The translations under genes and the position numbers were made by a program. Shown piece by piece: positions 42,426 through 51,252 of a DNA stretch of 64,000 bases (position 1 is the first letter of the stretch; every line of letters starts with the position of its first letter). Below the pieces are notes generated by a model. It worked only from the letters and a program-made list of their open reading frames with translations, was not told where the DNA came from and ran no database searches. The DNA is taken from NCBI RefSeq assembly GCF_963676325.1, contig NZ_OY781099.1, positions 1,550,001 through 1,614,000 of the forward strand, written 5' to 3'. The DNA is from an uncultured Bacteroides sp. GTDB lineage: Bacteria > Bacteroidota > Bacteroidia > Bacteroidales > Bacteroidaceae.

Positions 42426-43160
42426 ATGAAAAAAATCTTAATACTATTTTTAGTACCTTTCTTATTTAGTTTCCAAACTGCTCCCGATAAAATACATATT
42501 TATATTGCGGGCGATTCTACTTCCCAGACATACGATACAACAAAAACTCTTCAAAGAGGGTGGGGGCAATACCTTTCTTCGTTCTTTGACGATAAAGTTG
42601 AAGTGATTAATAAAGCCAAAGCTGGCCGAAGCACCAAATCATTTCAGGATGAAGGACGGTGGACTGAAATAGTTTCCAGTATAAGAAAAGGCGACTGGGT
42701 GATTATCCAGTTTGGCCACAATGATACTTCTGATAAACCCGAACGTCATGCCTCTCCTGAAGATTTCAAAAAGAACCTTATAAAGTTTATATCAGATGTG
42801 CGTAGTAAAAAAGCAAATCCTTTATTACTGACACCTGTTGTAATGAGAACATTTAAGGATGGTGCGTTAGTTGATGACCGATTGAAGTCATACCCGGGAA
42901 TAACCCGTGAAGTGGCAAAAGAGTATAATGTGCCAATGATCGACATTAATCTGAAGACCAGAGATCTTGTTTTAAAGCTGGGAGATGAAAAATCAAAGTC
43001 CTTATATATGTGGTTGGAGCCGGGAATTGATCCTTCAAAACCTGAAGGGAGCAAAGATGATACACATTCATTGGAAAAAGGAGCTGTACAGATAGCAAAG
43101 TATGTATCTGACGGAGTTAAAGAGTTAAAATTGAATAATTTATATAAGCATCTAAAATAA
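42426..43160 (+). CDS. rhamnogalacturonan acetylesterase (CE12, SGNH)
   Basis: A 244-residue secreted esterase. The open frame extends back to 42315, but the ATG at 42426 is preferred because it follows the promoter and begins a proper signal peptide (Met-Lys-Lys-Ile-Leu-Ile-Leu-Phe). SGNH motifs: Ala-Gly-Asp-Ser-Thr-Ser (nucleophile), Gln-Phe-Gly-His-Asn-Asp, and Asp-Asp-Thr-His near the C-terminus. Unlike the 423-aa esterase in the same locus it lacks an N-terminal extra domain, so the two may differ in the acetyl position they attack. It stands just before the SusC gene. Confidence 0.87.
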   Translation: MKKILILFLVPFLFSFQTAPDKIHIYIAGDSTSQTYDTTKTLQRGWGQYLSSFFDDKVEVINKAKAGRSTKSFQDEGRWTEIVSSIRKGDWVIIQFGHNDTSDKPERHASPEDFKKNLIKFISDVRSKKANPLLLTPVVMRTFKDGALVDDRLKSYPGITREVAKEYNVPMIDINLKTRDLVLKLGDEKSKSLYMWLEPGIDPSKPEGSKDDTHSLEKGAVQIAKYVSDGVKELKLNNLYKHLK

Positions 43161-43185
43161 TTAAAAATCTATCAAATTTATAAAA

Positions 43186-43201
43186 TTACATGTGATTGTA
43201 C
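43186..43201 (+). promoter_or_regulatory. candidate operator upstream of SusC
   Basis: TTACATGTGATTGTAC lies 8 nt before the -33 element of the SusC promoter. Fourteen of 16 bases are the same as the element at 48734-48749 before the GH95 gene, at nearly the same distance from that promoter. Outer TACA/TGTA parts are inverted. Likely a regulator site. Confidence 0.55.
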
Positions 43202-43209
43202 GATTGTCT

Positions 43210-43241
43210 ATTGCTGCATTTTAGTATTTACTATATGTTTG
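43210..43241 (+). promoter_or_regulatory. promoter of the SusC/SusD operon
   Basis: ATTG (43210-43213), a 20-nt spacer and TATGTTTG (43234-43241), about 81 nt before the ATG. Confidence 0.65.
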
Positions 43242-43321
43242 CAACGCAATTTAATAGTTAGAAAGTCTCATTTGAATCGTTACAGTGAACTTTTATTAAA
43301 AAATAGTTAAACTTATATTTT

Positions 43322-46300
43322 ATGGAAAACAAAAAGCAAATTAAACTGCTTAGCCTTCAGAATTTATTTCCAAGGCTTTTGTTAGTTGTCTTATTCTCCG
43401 CAGTGGCTTCATTTGCATTTGCACAGAATAAAACCGTTACAGGTTCTGTGGTTGATGCTAAAGGCGAGCCGGTAATTGGCGCCAGTCTATTGGTAAAGGG
43501 TACTTCAAATGGTACTATTTCTGATATCGATGGTAACTTCTCTCTTCGAAATGTTCCAGGCAATGCAACTTTACAGGTTAGCTATATTGGCTATATCTCT
43601 CAAACAGTCCCTGTTGCCGGTAAAAGTACTATTAAGGTAGTGCTACAGGAAAATTCTCAGGTATTGGAAGAAGTAGTTGTTGTAGGTTATGGTGTTCAAA
43701 AGAAGACAGACGTAACTGGTGCAATGGCGCGTGTTGGTGACAAAGAATTGAAGGCAATGCCAGTTAAGGATGCTTTTCAAGCGATGCAAGGTAAGGTTGC
43801 CGGTGTAGATATTACTTCAAACCAGCGTCCGGGTGAAACTGGAAGCATTCAAATTCGTGGTGTTCGTTCTTTAAGTGCAAAAAATGATCCGTTATGTGTT
43901 GTTGACGGAATGATTATACAGAGTGGTGGTATTGATAACATTAATCCTAGTGATATCGAGTCTATAGATATTCTGAAAGATGCTTCTGCAACTGCTATTT
44001 ATGGTTCTCGTGGTGCTAATGGCGTTATCCTGGTAACAACCAAACATGGTAAAGAAGGTAAGGTTACTTTGAATTATTCAGGTTCAGTAACTATGGAAAA
44101 AATGTATGATGTTACTGAATATATGAATGCTGCTGAATGGTTGGATTATGCTCGTTTGGCAAAATACAATATAGGTACTTATAAATCTGCTACTCCTTCT
44201 TATGCTGCCGATTTAGCTGCATGGGGTTCAGTTGGTGCTTCTTTCGCAAATATAGCTAAAGGTTGGACCGACAACAATACTGTATATGACAGTAGCAAAG
44301 TGGGTAACTACGATTGGAGTAAATATGGCAAACAGACAGGCATTTCAACAGAACATACTTTGAGTGCATCAGGCGGTTCAGAAAAATTCCAAGGTTATGG
44401 CTCATTCGGTTATTTACGTCAGGAAGGCACACAACCTGGTGAATTATACCAACGTTATACTGCAAAGACAAGCTTTGATGCTTCTCCATTAAAATGGTTC
44501 AAAATGGGAACATCAATGAATCTTTCCTGGGGCGATCAGGATTATGGTTATAGCTTTGCAAAATCAGTGACAGGTGCTGGTGATTTGTATTCTGCTTTGA
44601 AAGGAATGCTTCCGTGGACAGTTCCTTATGACGAGAACGGTGATTATATCCGTAATCCGGCAAATGGTGACGTTAATATTATTAACCCTATTAATGAACT
44701 TAGCTATACAGTAAATAACCGTCAGACACTTCGTGCTACAGGAAGTTTCTATGCACAGATGGATCTTGGAGAGATATGGAATCCCCTGAAAGGTTTAAAG
44801 TTCCGTACTCAGTTTGGTCCTGAATTCAAATATTATCGTACAGGTACTTTCTATGATAAAAAAGGTATAAATGGTGATGGTAATAATACAGCAGTATATA
44901 ATAACTATCAGACACGTGCATGGACATTAGATAATTTGATGTATTATGATCGTACTATTGCTAATGAACACAAAATAGGTTTGACTTTGATGCAGTCATC
45001 ATCTGATAGTCATTATGAATATGGTACAATGAAGGCTCTTGGCGTTGCTACTGCTTCAGAATTGTGGTACAATATGAGTTCTGTTAGTGCTTTGAATTCA
45101 TTTGATACTGGGTTAACAGAACAGCAGATGGAATCATATATGATGCGTGCTAACTATAGTTTTAAAGACAAATATTTATTAACTGCTTCAATTCGTTGGG
45201 ATGGTGCTTCTCAGTTAGCTGACGGAAACAAATGGTCTAGTTTCCCTTCATTGGCCTTAGGTTGGCGTATTGATCAGGAGAATTTTATGAAAGACATAAA
45301 ATGGGTGGATGCATTAAAACTACGTTTGGGTATGGGTACAACAGGTAATGCTGCTGTAGATCCTTATTCAACCAAGGGTGGTATCTCTACCTTGTATTAT
45401 AATTGGGGAGCTACTGCATCTACAATAGGTTATGTTGCATCTGACCCTTCACAGGCATCTCCTGCAAAAATGGCAAATCCTAAATTGGGTTGGGAGAGAA
45501 CTACACAGTATAATTTAGGTTTGGATTACGGATTTTTAAAGGGACGTATCAATGGTAATATTGATGTTTATAAAACCAAAACAAACGATTTGTTAATGGC
45601 TATGTCTATTCCTTCATTGACTGGTTATACATCTACTTATGCTAATGTTGGTAAGACTGAAGGTTGGGGTATCGATTTGCAGCTTAATACTGTAAATGTC
45701 AAAACCCGCGATTTTACATGGACTACTAATTTAACCTGGTCGAAAGATAAGAGCAAGATTACAGAACTGGCCAATGGAAATAAAGAAAATATAGGTAGCG
45801 CATGGTTTGTAGGCAAAGAAATCGGTGTTTTCTATGACTATGTATATGATGGAATCTGGAAAACTTCCGAAGCTACAGAAGCTGCTAAGTATGGCCGTCA
45901 ACCAGGACAAATCAAAGTGAAAGATTTGAATATTGATGGAAAGATAGATGCCAATAATGATAAGAAAATTGTAGGTTCTGTTCGTCCTGCTTGGTCTGGT
46001 GGTATTACCAATATTTTTAATTACAAAAATCTTGAGTTTTCATTCTTTATATACACTCGTTGGGGATCTACATTTAGGGGTGGTGCAGTAACCTTAGATG
46101 GACGTTATATGCAACGTAAAATTGATTATTGGGTAGCTGGCACAAATGAGAATGCAAAATACTATTCTCCAGGTTCAACTAAAAGTGAATCAGCTGATAC
46201 ATATAACTCTTCTATGAATTACCAGGATGGTTCATTCATTAAAGTACGTAATGTAAATCTTGGATATAATTTTACTCAAAAGCAGTTGAAGAAAATAGGC

Positions 46301-46465
46301 TTTAGTTCTTTGAAGGTTTATGCTCAATGTATGAATCCATTCATGATTTACAAGAAATGCGACTTTTTGGATACAGATCTTTCCAGCTATGACAACAACA
46401 CTGTAACTACAGGTTCTGCAACTACTACAAGAGGTCTTGTGTTTGGTGTTAATGTTGGATTCTAA
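43322..46465 (+). CDS. SusC-like TonB-dependent outer-membrane transporter
   Basis: A 1047-residue SusC/RagA-type porin that would import pectin oligosaccharides. Order: signal peptide (about 1-35), a carboxypeptidase-regulatory-like domain (about 38-115, Val-Thr-Gly-Ser-Val-Val-Asp-Ala-Lys-Gly), TonB-box-like Val-Val-Val-Val-Gly-Tyr-Gly, plug domain (about 125-240, Gly-Val-Asp-Ile-Thr and Ile-Arg-Gly-Val-Arg-Ser), then the 22-strand barrel to a C-terminal Phe. No FecR-type extension is seen, so regulation is not by an anti-sigma factor but more likely by the hybrid two-component protein. It forms an operon with SusD (20 nt gap). Confidence 0.95.
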   Translation: MENKKQIKLLSLQNLFPRLLLVVLFSAVASFAFAQNKTVTGSVVDAKGEPVIGASLLVKGTSNGTISDIDGNFSLRNVPGNATLQVSYIGYISQTVPVAGKSTIKVVLQENSQVLEEVVVVGYGVQKKTDVTGAMARVGDKELKAMPVKDAFQAMQGKVAGVDITSNQRPGETGSIQIRGVRSLSAKNDPLCVVDGMIIQSGGIDNINPSDIESIDILKDASATAIYGSRGANGVILVTTKHGKEGKVTLNYSGSVTMEKMYDVTEYMNAAEWLDYARLAKYNIGTYKSATPSYAADLAAWGSVGASFANIAKGWTDNNTVYDSSKVGNYDWSKYGKQTGISTEHTLSASGGSEKFQGYGSFGYLRQEGTQPGELYQRYTAKTSFDASPLKWFKMGTSMNLSWGDQDYGYSFAKSVTGAGDLYSALKGMLPWTVPYDENGDYIRNPANGDVNIINPINELSYTVNNRQTLRATGSFYAQMDLGEIWNPLKGLKFRTQFGPEFKYYRTGTFYDKKGINGDGNNTAVYNNYQTRAWTLDNLMYYDRTIANEHKIGLTLMQSSSDSHYEYGTMKALGVATASELWYNMSSVSALNSFDTGLTEQQMESYMMRANYSFKDKYLLTASIRWDGASQLADGNKWSSFPSLALGWRIDQENFMKDIKWVDALKLRLGMGTTGNAAVDPYSTKGGISTLYYNWGATASTIGYVASDPSQASPAKMANPKLGWERTTQYNLGLDYGFLKGRINGNIDVYKTKTNDLLMAMSIPSLTGYTSTYANVGKTEGWGIDLQLNTVNVKTRDFTWTTNLTWSKDKSKITELANGNKENIGSAWFVGKEIGVFYDYVYDGIWKTSEATEAAKYGRQPGQIKVKDLNIDGKIDANNDKKIVGSVRPAWSGGITNIFNYKNLEFSFFIYTRWGSTFRGGAVTLDGRYMQRKIDYWVAGTNENAKYYSPGSTKSESADTYNSSMNYQDGSFIKVRNVNLGYNFTQKQLKKIGFSSLKVYAQCMNPFMIYKKCDFLDTDLSSYDNNTVTTGSATTTRGLVFGVNVGF

Positions 46466-46485
46466 CTTTAAAACAGAAAATTAAG

Positions 46486-48552
46486 ATGAAAATAAATAAA
46501 ATATTATTAGCAGCAGTGATGGTAGGTACAGTAGGTACGTCCATCACATCTTGTAGCAGTGATTTCTTGAATGAAGATCTGACTACACAGTATAGTAGTG
46601 ACCGCTTTAAGACTCAGGATGGTCTTGATGAATTAGTTACTGGTACTTATCAGAAATTAAAATTCAAATTCAACTATATCTGGGGTATTGAAATGTATAA
46701 TTTAGGTGTTGATGAATTTACTGATGCCAATAACCCTGTACCAAGTTTCAACTGCTATAGTGCTGATTTGAATTCGGCGGAAACTGGAGCCAATGCTCCT
46801 CTTTGGGATAATATGTATGGAGGTATAGAATCAGCTAATACATTGATTCAGAATATTCCTCTTTATTATAATAAGACTAACACTAATTATAATACTCGCT
46901 TGGGTGAGAGTTATTTTTTACGTGCTTACTTTTATTTACAGCTCGTAACTCAATATGGTGGTGTACCTTTGAAATTACAACCTTCTACAAGTGTTGAAAC
47001 TTACTTTACCCGAGCTTCTGAGGAAGATTGTTTCGCTCAGATCATTTCAGACTTGGATCAGGCTTATACTTTATTACCAACCAAAGCAGCTCAAACTGGT
47101 CGTATAACTAAATGGGCGGCAGCTCACTTTTTGGCCAAAGCTCACTTGACACGTGCCAGTGAATTGTACTCATCATGGAACGCTTCTACAACGGCTGCAG
47201 ATTTAGACGCTGTTATCAAATACGGACAGGAAGTGGTTGCTGCTCAGCCATTGTGCGACAACTATGTTAATCTGTGGGATTTCACAAAGGCTAATAGTGC
47301 TAATGAAACAGTATCAGAAGTAGTCTTGGCAGCTCAGTTCTCTGACGACCAAACTACCTGGGGACGTTATGGTAACCAAATGCACTTGTATTATCCTTCT
47401 GTTTATCAAGATATTGCAGGAACTAAACGTGATATTTCCGGTGATCGTGAATTCTCGTATGCTCGTGCAACCAATTATTCAATGGATGTATTTGACCGTG
47501 TAAACGACTCTCGTTTCTGGAAATCATTCACTACTTGCTATGGTTGTAACTATACGAAAGATGCTCCTACCTGGTCGGCTGCAAATGCTCCACTAGGACC
47601 TACAGGAACTGTCGTTGGTGCTAAACGTTTTATTGGTGGTCAGTTGGCTATTAAATATATTGTGAATGATGCCGGTGATGCTCGTTATGCACAAGTTGCA
47701 AATGATCCTACAGGTGTTTTGAAAAATAGTGTTATGCAGAATACTCATACTTTTGTACGTTACTTTAATAGCGAACCACAAGCATGGGTAGGTATACATG
47801 GAAATGAAGGTCATTCTGGCATACCAAAACGTTCTGTTGCTTTATCTAAGTATCGTGATGGTTATCGTAATGCTGTTTCTTCCCAGTTTGGTACACGTGA
47901 TGCTATTATCGCTCGCTCTGCTGAAGATGCTTTGATGGTAGCTGAAGCTTATATCCGTCAGGGAGAAGCTCAATATCCCAATGCAATTATATGGATAAAT
48001 AAATTGCGCGATCGTGCAGCTTTCAAGGATGGTGAAGATCGTTCTAAAAACGTAGATGGAGGTCAGGCTTATAAAAACAATTCTTATTGTACAGGCCTTG
48101 GTGGAGGTTTCTCTGCTGATGGAGCTATCTATTGGGATAAGAATACATATTATGAATCTAATAATGATATGCCCGCGACTACAACTTCTACTGCATCTGC
48201 TATGCATATCAACTCTGTAAATGATATTTATAGCTCAAAGGTTGATTCACCTATTTACGATAAACTAGGTTGTACAACAAATACTGCAAAGATGATGTGT
48301 TTTCTACTGAATGAAAGAACTCGTGAGCTTTGTGGAGAAACCTATCGTTGGGAAGATTTGGCAAGAACTAAAACTCTTGAATCTCGTTGGAAAGCATTTA
48401 ATGATGGTTTTGTTAGAGGTAATACTATATTTAATGCTTCTACTCACTATTATCGTCCTATTCCGCAATCATTCTTGGATAACATTACCGATCAAAATGG
48501 TATAGCATTAACTTCAGAACAAAAGACTGCAATGCAGAATCCAGGCTATTAA
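46486..48552 (+). CDS. SusD/RagB-like glycan-binding lipoprotein
   Basis: A 688-residue surface lipoprotein: the signal ends Thr-Ser-Cys-Ser-Ser-Asp near residue 23, with the Cys lipidated. It binds the oligosaccharide at the mouth of the SusC channel, as a lid. SusD-family features are helical TPR-like segments, Tyr-Phe-Leu-Arg-Ala-Tyr-Phe-Tyr-Leu and Glu-Ala-Tyr-Ile-Arg-Gln-Gly-Glu. Length is somewhat above the usual 520-620 residues. The gene follows SusC by 20 nt and a hairpin follows at 48573. Confidence 0.94.
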   Translation: MKINKILLAAVMVGTVGTSITSCSSDFLNEDLTTQYSSDRFKTQDGLDELVTGTYQKLKFKFNYIWGIEMYNLGVDEFTDANNPVPSFNCYSADLNSAETGANAPLWDNMYGGIESANTLIQNIPLYYNKTNTNYNTRLGESYFLRAYFYLQLVTQYGGVPLKLQPSTSVETYFTRASEEDCFAQIISDLDQAYTLLPTKAAQTGRITKWAAAHFLAKAHLTRASELYSSWNASTTAADLDAVIKYGQEVVAAQPLCDNYVNLWDFTKANSANETVSEVVLAAQFSDDQTTWGRYGNQMHLYYPSVYQDIAGTKRDISGDREFSYARATNYSMDVFDRVNDSRFWKSFTTCYGCNYTKDAPTWSAANAPLGPTGTVVGAKRFIGGQLAIKYIVNDAGDARYAQVANDPTGVLKNSVMQNTHTFVRYFNSEPQAWVGIHGNEGHSGIPKRSVALSKYRDGYRNAVSSQFGTRDAIIARSAEDALMVAEAYIRQGEAQYPNAIIWINKLRDRAAFKDGEDRSKNVDGGQAYKNNSYCTGLGGGFSADGAIYWDKNTYYESNNDMPATTTSTASAMHINSVNDIYSSKVDSPIYDKLGCTTNTAKMMCFLLNERTRELCGETYRWEDLARTKTLESRWKAFNDGFVRGNTIFNASTHYYRPIPQSFLDNITDQNGIALTSEQKTAMQNPGY

Positions 48553-48572
48553 TTTATATGTTATTATAAACG

Positions 48573-48601
48573 AGGCACCTCCCAAAAAGAGGTGCTTCTT
48601 T
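48573..48601 (+). terminator. hairpin after SusD
   Basis: A 9-bp stem (48573-48581 with 48589-48597, one G-T pair) followed by a short T-rich tail. It may reduce transcription from the SusC/SusD operon into the enzyme genes, which have their own promoter. Confidence 0.6.
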
Positions 48602-48733
48602 ATATTATGCAAAACTGTTACTGAATAGACTATCTAATCAGCTAATTGGGGTTTTCTTTCCAGGGTTTTGAAAACGGTCTGTTGTTATCTGTTTTTTTTC
48701 TATCTTATCCTTAACTTACTTCCTTGAATCTAT

Positions 48734-48749
48734 TTACATGCAATTGTAC
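48734..48749 (+). promoter_or_regulatory. candidate operator upstream of GH95
   Basis: TTACATGCAATTGTAC, matching 43186-43201 at 14 of 16 bases and lying 10 nt before the -33-like element. See the SusC site. Confidence 0.55.
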
Positions 48750-48759
48750 ATATTTATAG

Positions 48760-48789
48760 GTTGACATTTGTTTATAAATACTATTTTTG
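48760..48789 (+). promoter_or_regulatory. promoter of the GH95-PL11-trimodular-rhaM operon
   Basis: GTTG (48760-48763), an 18-nt spacer and TATTTTTG (48782-48789). The TTG at 48787 lies inside the -7 box, so it cannot be the translation start of the next gene. Confidence 0.55.
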
Positions 48790-48813
48790 ACAAACAAAAA
48801 CTTATTGTTAGTT

Positions 48814-51249
48814 ATGAAAAACCATTCTTACTTAAATAGAAAGAAAATTATTTTTTCCATCTTAACTTTCATATCCTTTTCTTTAGGTGCACAAGAACAT
48901 TTGTTTACTTTAAAGCTTTGGTACAACAAACCGGCTACCCGTTTTGAGGAAGCACTTCCTTTGGGTAATGGAAGAATAGGAGTAATGGTGTATGGGGACG
49001 TAAATCATGAAACACTTAATCTGAATGAGTCAACTTTGTGGGGCGGAGGTCCTACTAATACTAATCCAACTCCTGATGCTCCGACTTTTCTTCCAAAAGT
49101 GCGGGAAGAATTGTTTAAAGAAAACTGGAATGGAGCTTCCGCTATATTAAGAAATATTCAGGGAGGGAATTGTCAGTCTTTTGTTCCAATGGGAAATCTT
49201 TATATAAATCAGGATTTTGCTTCAAAAACTACTTCTTATTATCGTGAACTTGATTTGAATCGTGCTATATCTCTTACTCGTTTTACTGTGGATAGCGTAG
49301 AGTATACACGCGAAATATTTGTTTCAGCCAAGCAACAAGTGGCTGTTATTCATCTTACAGCATCAAAAACAGGTGCTCTTAACTTCTCGGTTAATGCTGA
49401 TACTCCTTTTGAAAATGCTATGATTCGTAGTATTTCTAATAATGAATTTGTTTTGTTGGGTCAACTTCCTTATCAGATTAATTCTGCTCGTAATTTCCCA
49501 TTGGTATATGTCGGCCCTAATGGTGAAAAAGGAATGAGGTATCAGTATCGGGTGAAAGCTTTAAGTGCTGATGGAACAATAACTACTGCACCTTGTCTTC
49601 AGATAAGTAAAGCGACGGATGTAACCCTTTTTATCTCTGCTGCAACAAGTTTTAATGGTTTTGACAAGCGTCCCGATACTCAGGGAAAGAATGAAGATAG
49701 TATAGCTTCTGATTATTTGAATAAGGCGATGAACGTGCCTTACGAACAGATGAAGCAAGAACATATAACTGATTATCAGTGTTATTTTAATAGAGTATCT
49801 TTAAATATAGGAAATAATAAAGCTGCAAAGTTACCTACTGATGAGCGTCTTATAGCTTACTCTAAAGGAAATGCTGATCCAGCATTAGAGGCTCTTTATT
49901 TTCAATTTGGTCGTTATCTACTTATTTCTTCTTCTCGTCCGGGAGGTGTTCCGGCTAATTTGCAGGGAGTCTGGAATAAGAATCAACGTCCGTCGTGGGG
50001 AAGTAACTATACAACAAATATAAATCTTCAAATGAATTATTGGCCTGCAGAAACATTAGGACTTAGTGAACTGACTCAGCCTTTAATGAGTTTTATAGGA
50101 AATTTGTCCGTCACGGGTAAGGACATTGCTCGTAATTTCTATAACATGAATGGATGGGCTGTGCACCATAATTCAGATATTTGGGCGCATGCTAATCCAG
50201 TGGGACATAAAAAAGGAGATCCAAAATGGGCAAACTGGTCATTAGGTTCACCTTGGCTGTGTCAACATTTATTTGAACATTATCGTTTTACTCAGGATAA
50301 GGATTTTCTCCGGGAAACTGCTTATCCTTTAATGAAAGGAGCAGCTGACTTTTGCAAAGACTGGTTAATTGAAAAAGATGGCTATTTAATTACGGCTCCT
50401 TCCACTTCTCCCGAAAATGTATTTATTGATGACAATGGGAATAAAGGTGTAGTTACCATTGCTTCCACAATGGATATGGAAATTATCTGGGATTTATATA
50501 ATAACCTGATTCAGGCATCGGAAATTCTGAATGATGATGCAACAATTCGTGCTGAATGGAAAAGTATACGAAACAGACTTTATCCTTTGCGTATTGGAAA
50601 GAATGGCAATTTGATTGAATGGTACAAAGACTGGCAGGATGCTGAACCTCAGCATCGTCACGTATCTCACTTATTTGGTTTACACCCGGGAAGAGAGATC
50701 TCTCCTCTGACTACCCCTGAGCTAGCAAAGGCATGTGAAAAAACATTGCAGGTGCGCGGTGATGGTGGAACAGGTTGGAGCAAAGCATGGAAAATTAATT
50801 TCTGGTCTCGTTTACTGAATGGTGACCATGCATATAAAATGTATCGTGAGTTATTGTCTACTTCTACTTTACCTAACCTTTTTGATACGCATCCTCCTTT
50901 CCAGATTGATGGAAACTTTGGTAGTATTGCCGGAATAGGAGAGATGTTACTGCAAAGTCAGAATGATGAACTACATTTACTTCCGGCTTTACCATCTGCA
51001 TGGCCTTTGGGTGAAGTGAAAGGCTTATGCGCCCGTGGAGGTTTTGTTGTTGATTTACAGTGGAAAGATATGAAATTAACGGAAGGAACTTTGCTTTCAA
51101 AAATGGGAGGTACTTGTACGTTACGCACTTCTGTTCCGTTGAAAGTGGCTGGTGCATCTGTTAAGAGCCGCAAAGATGGGATATACTATTTGACTAAATT
51201 GGCTACTAAAGCCGGAAAACAATATAAGTTATTGCCTAAAAATAATTAA
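48814..51249 (+). CDS. secreted GH95 (alpha-L-fucosidase/galactosidase) enzyme
   Basis: An 811-residue enzyme from the ATG at 48814; the open frame can be read back to a TTG at 48787, but that codon is in the promoter. A signal peptide covers about 10-28 (Phe-Ser-Leu-Gly-Ala-Gln at its end). GH95 marks are Leu-Trp-Tyr-Asn-Lys-Pro-Ala, Leu-Pro-Leu-Gly-Asn-Gly-Arg-Ile-Gly, Leu-Trp-Gly-Gly-Gly-Pro and the (alpha/alpha)6 part with Asn-Leu-Gln-Gly-Val-Trp-Asn and Asn-Ile-Asn-Leu-Gln-Met-Asn-Tyr-Trp. Members cleave alpha-1,2-L-fucose or alpha-L-galactose; side chains of pectin contain both. First gene of a four-gene operon. Confidence 0.9.
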   Translation: MKNHSYLNRKKIIFSILTFISFSLGAQEHLFTLKLWYNKPATRFEEALPLGNGRIGVMVYGDVNHETLNLNESTLWGGGPTNTNPTPDAPTFLPKVREELFKENWNGASAILRNIQGGNCQSFVPMGNLYINQDFASKTTSYYRELDLNRAISLTRFTVDSVEYTREIFVSAKQQVAVIHLTASKTGALNFSVNADTPFENAMIRSISNNEFVLLGQLPYQINSARNFPLVYVGPNGEKGMRYQYRVKALSADGTITTAPCLQISKATDVTLFISAATSFNGFDKRPDTQGKNEDSIASDYLNKAMNVPYEQMKQEHITDYQCYFNRVSLNIGNNKAAKLPTDERLIAYSKGNADPALEALYFQFGRYLLISSSRPGGVPANLQGVWNKNQRPSWGSNYTTNINLQMNYWPAETLGLSELTQPLMSFIGNLSVTGKDIARNFYNMNGWAVHHNSDIWAHANPVGHKKGDPKWANWSLGSPWLCQHLFEHYRFTQDKDFLRETAYPLMKGAADFCKDWLIEKDGYLITAPSTSPENVFIDDNGNKGVVTIASTMDMEIIWDLYNNLIQASEILNDDATIRAEWKSIRNRLYPLRIGKNGNLIEWYKDWQDAEPQHRHVSHLFGLHPGREISPLTTPELAKACEKTLQVRGDGGTGWSKAWKINFWSRLLNGDHAYKMYRELLSTSTLPNLFDTHPPFQIDGNFGSIAGIGEMLLQSQNDELHLLPALPSAWPLGEVKGLCARGGFVVDLQWKDMKLTEGTLLSKMGGTCTLRTSVPLKVAGASVKSRKDGIYYLTKLATKAGKQYKLLPKNN

Positions 51250-51252
51250 ATT

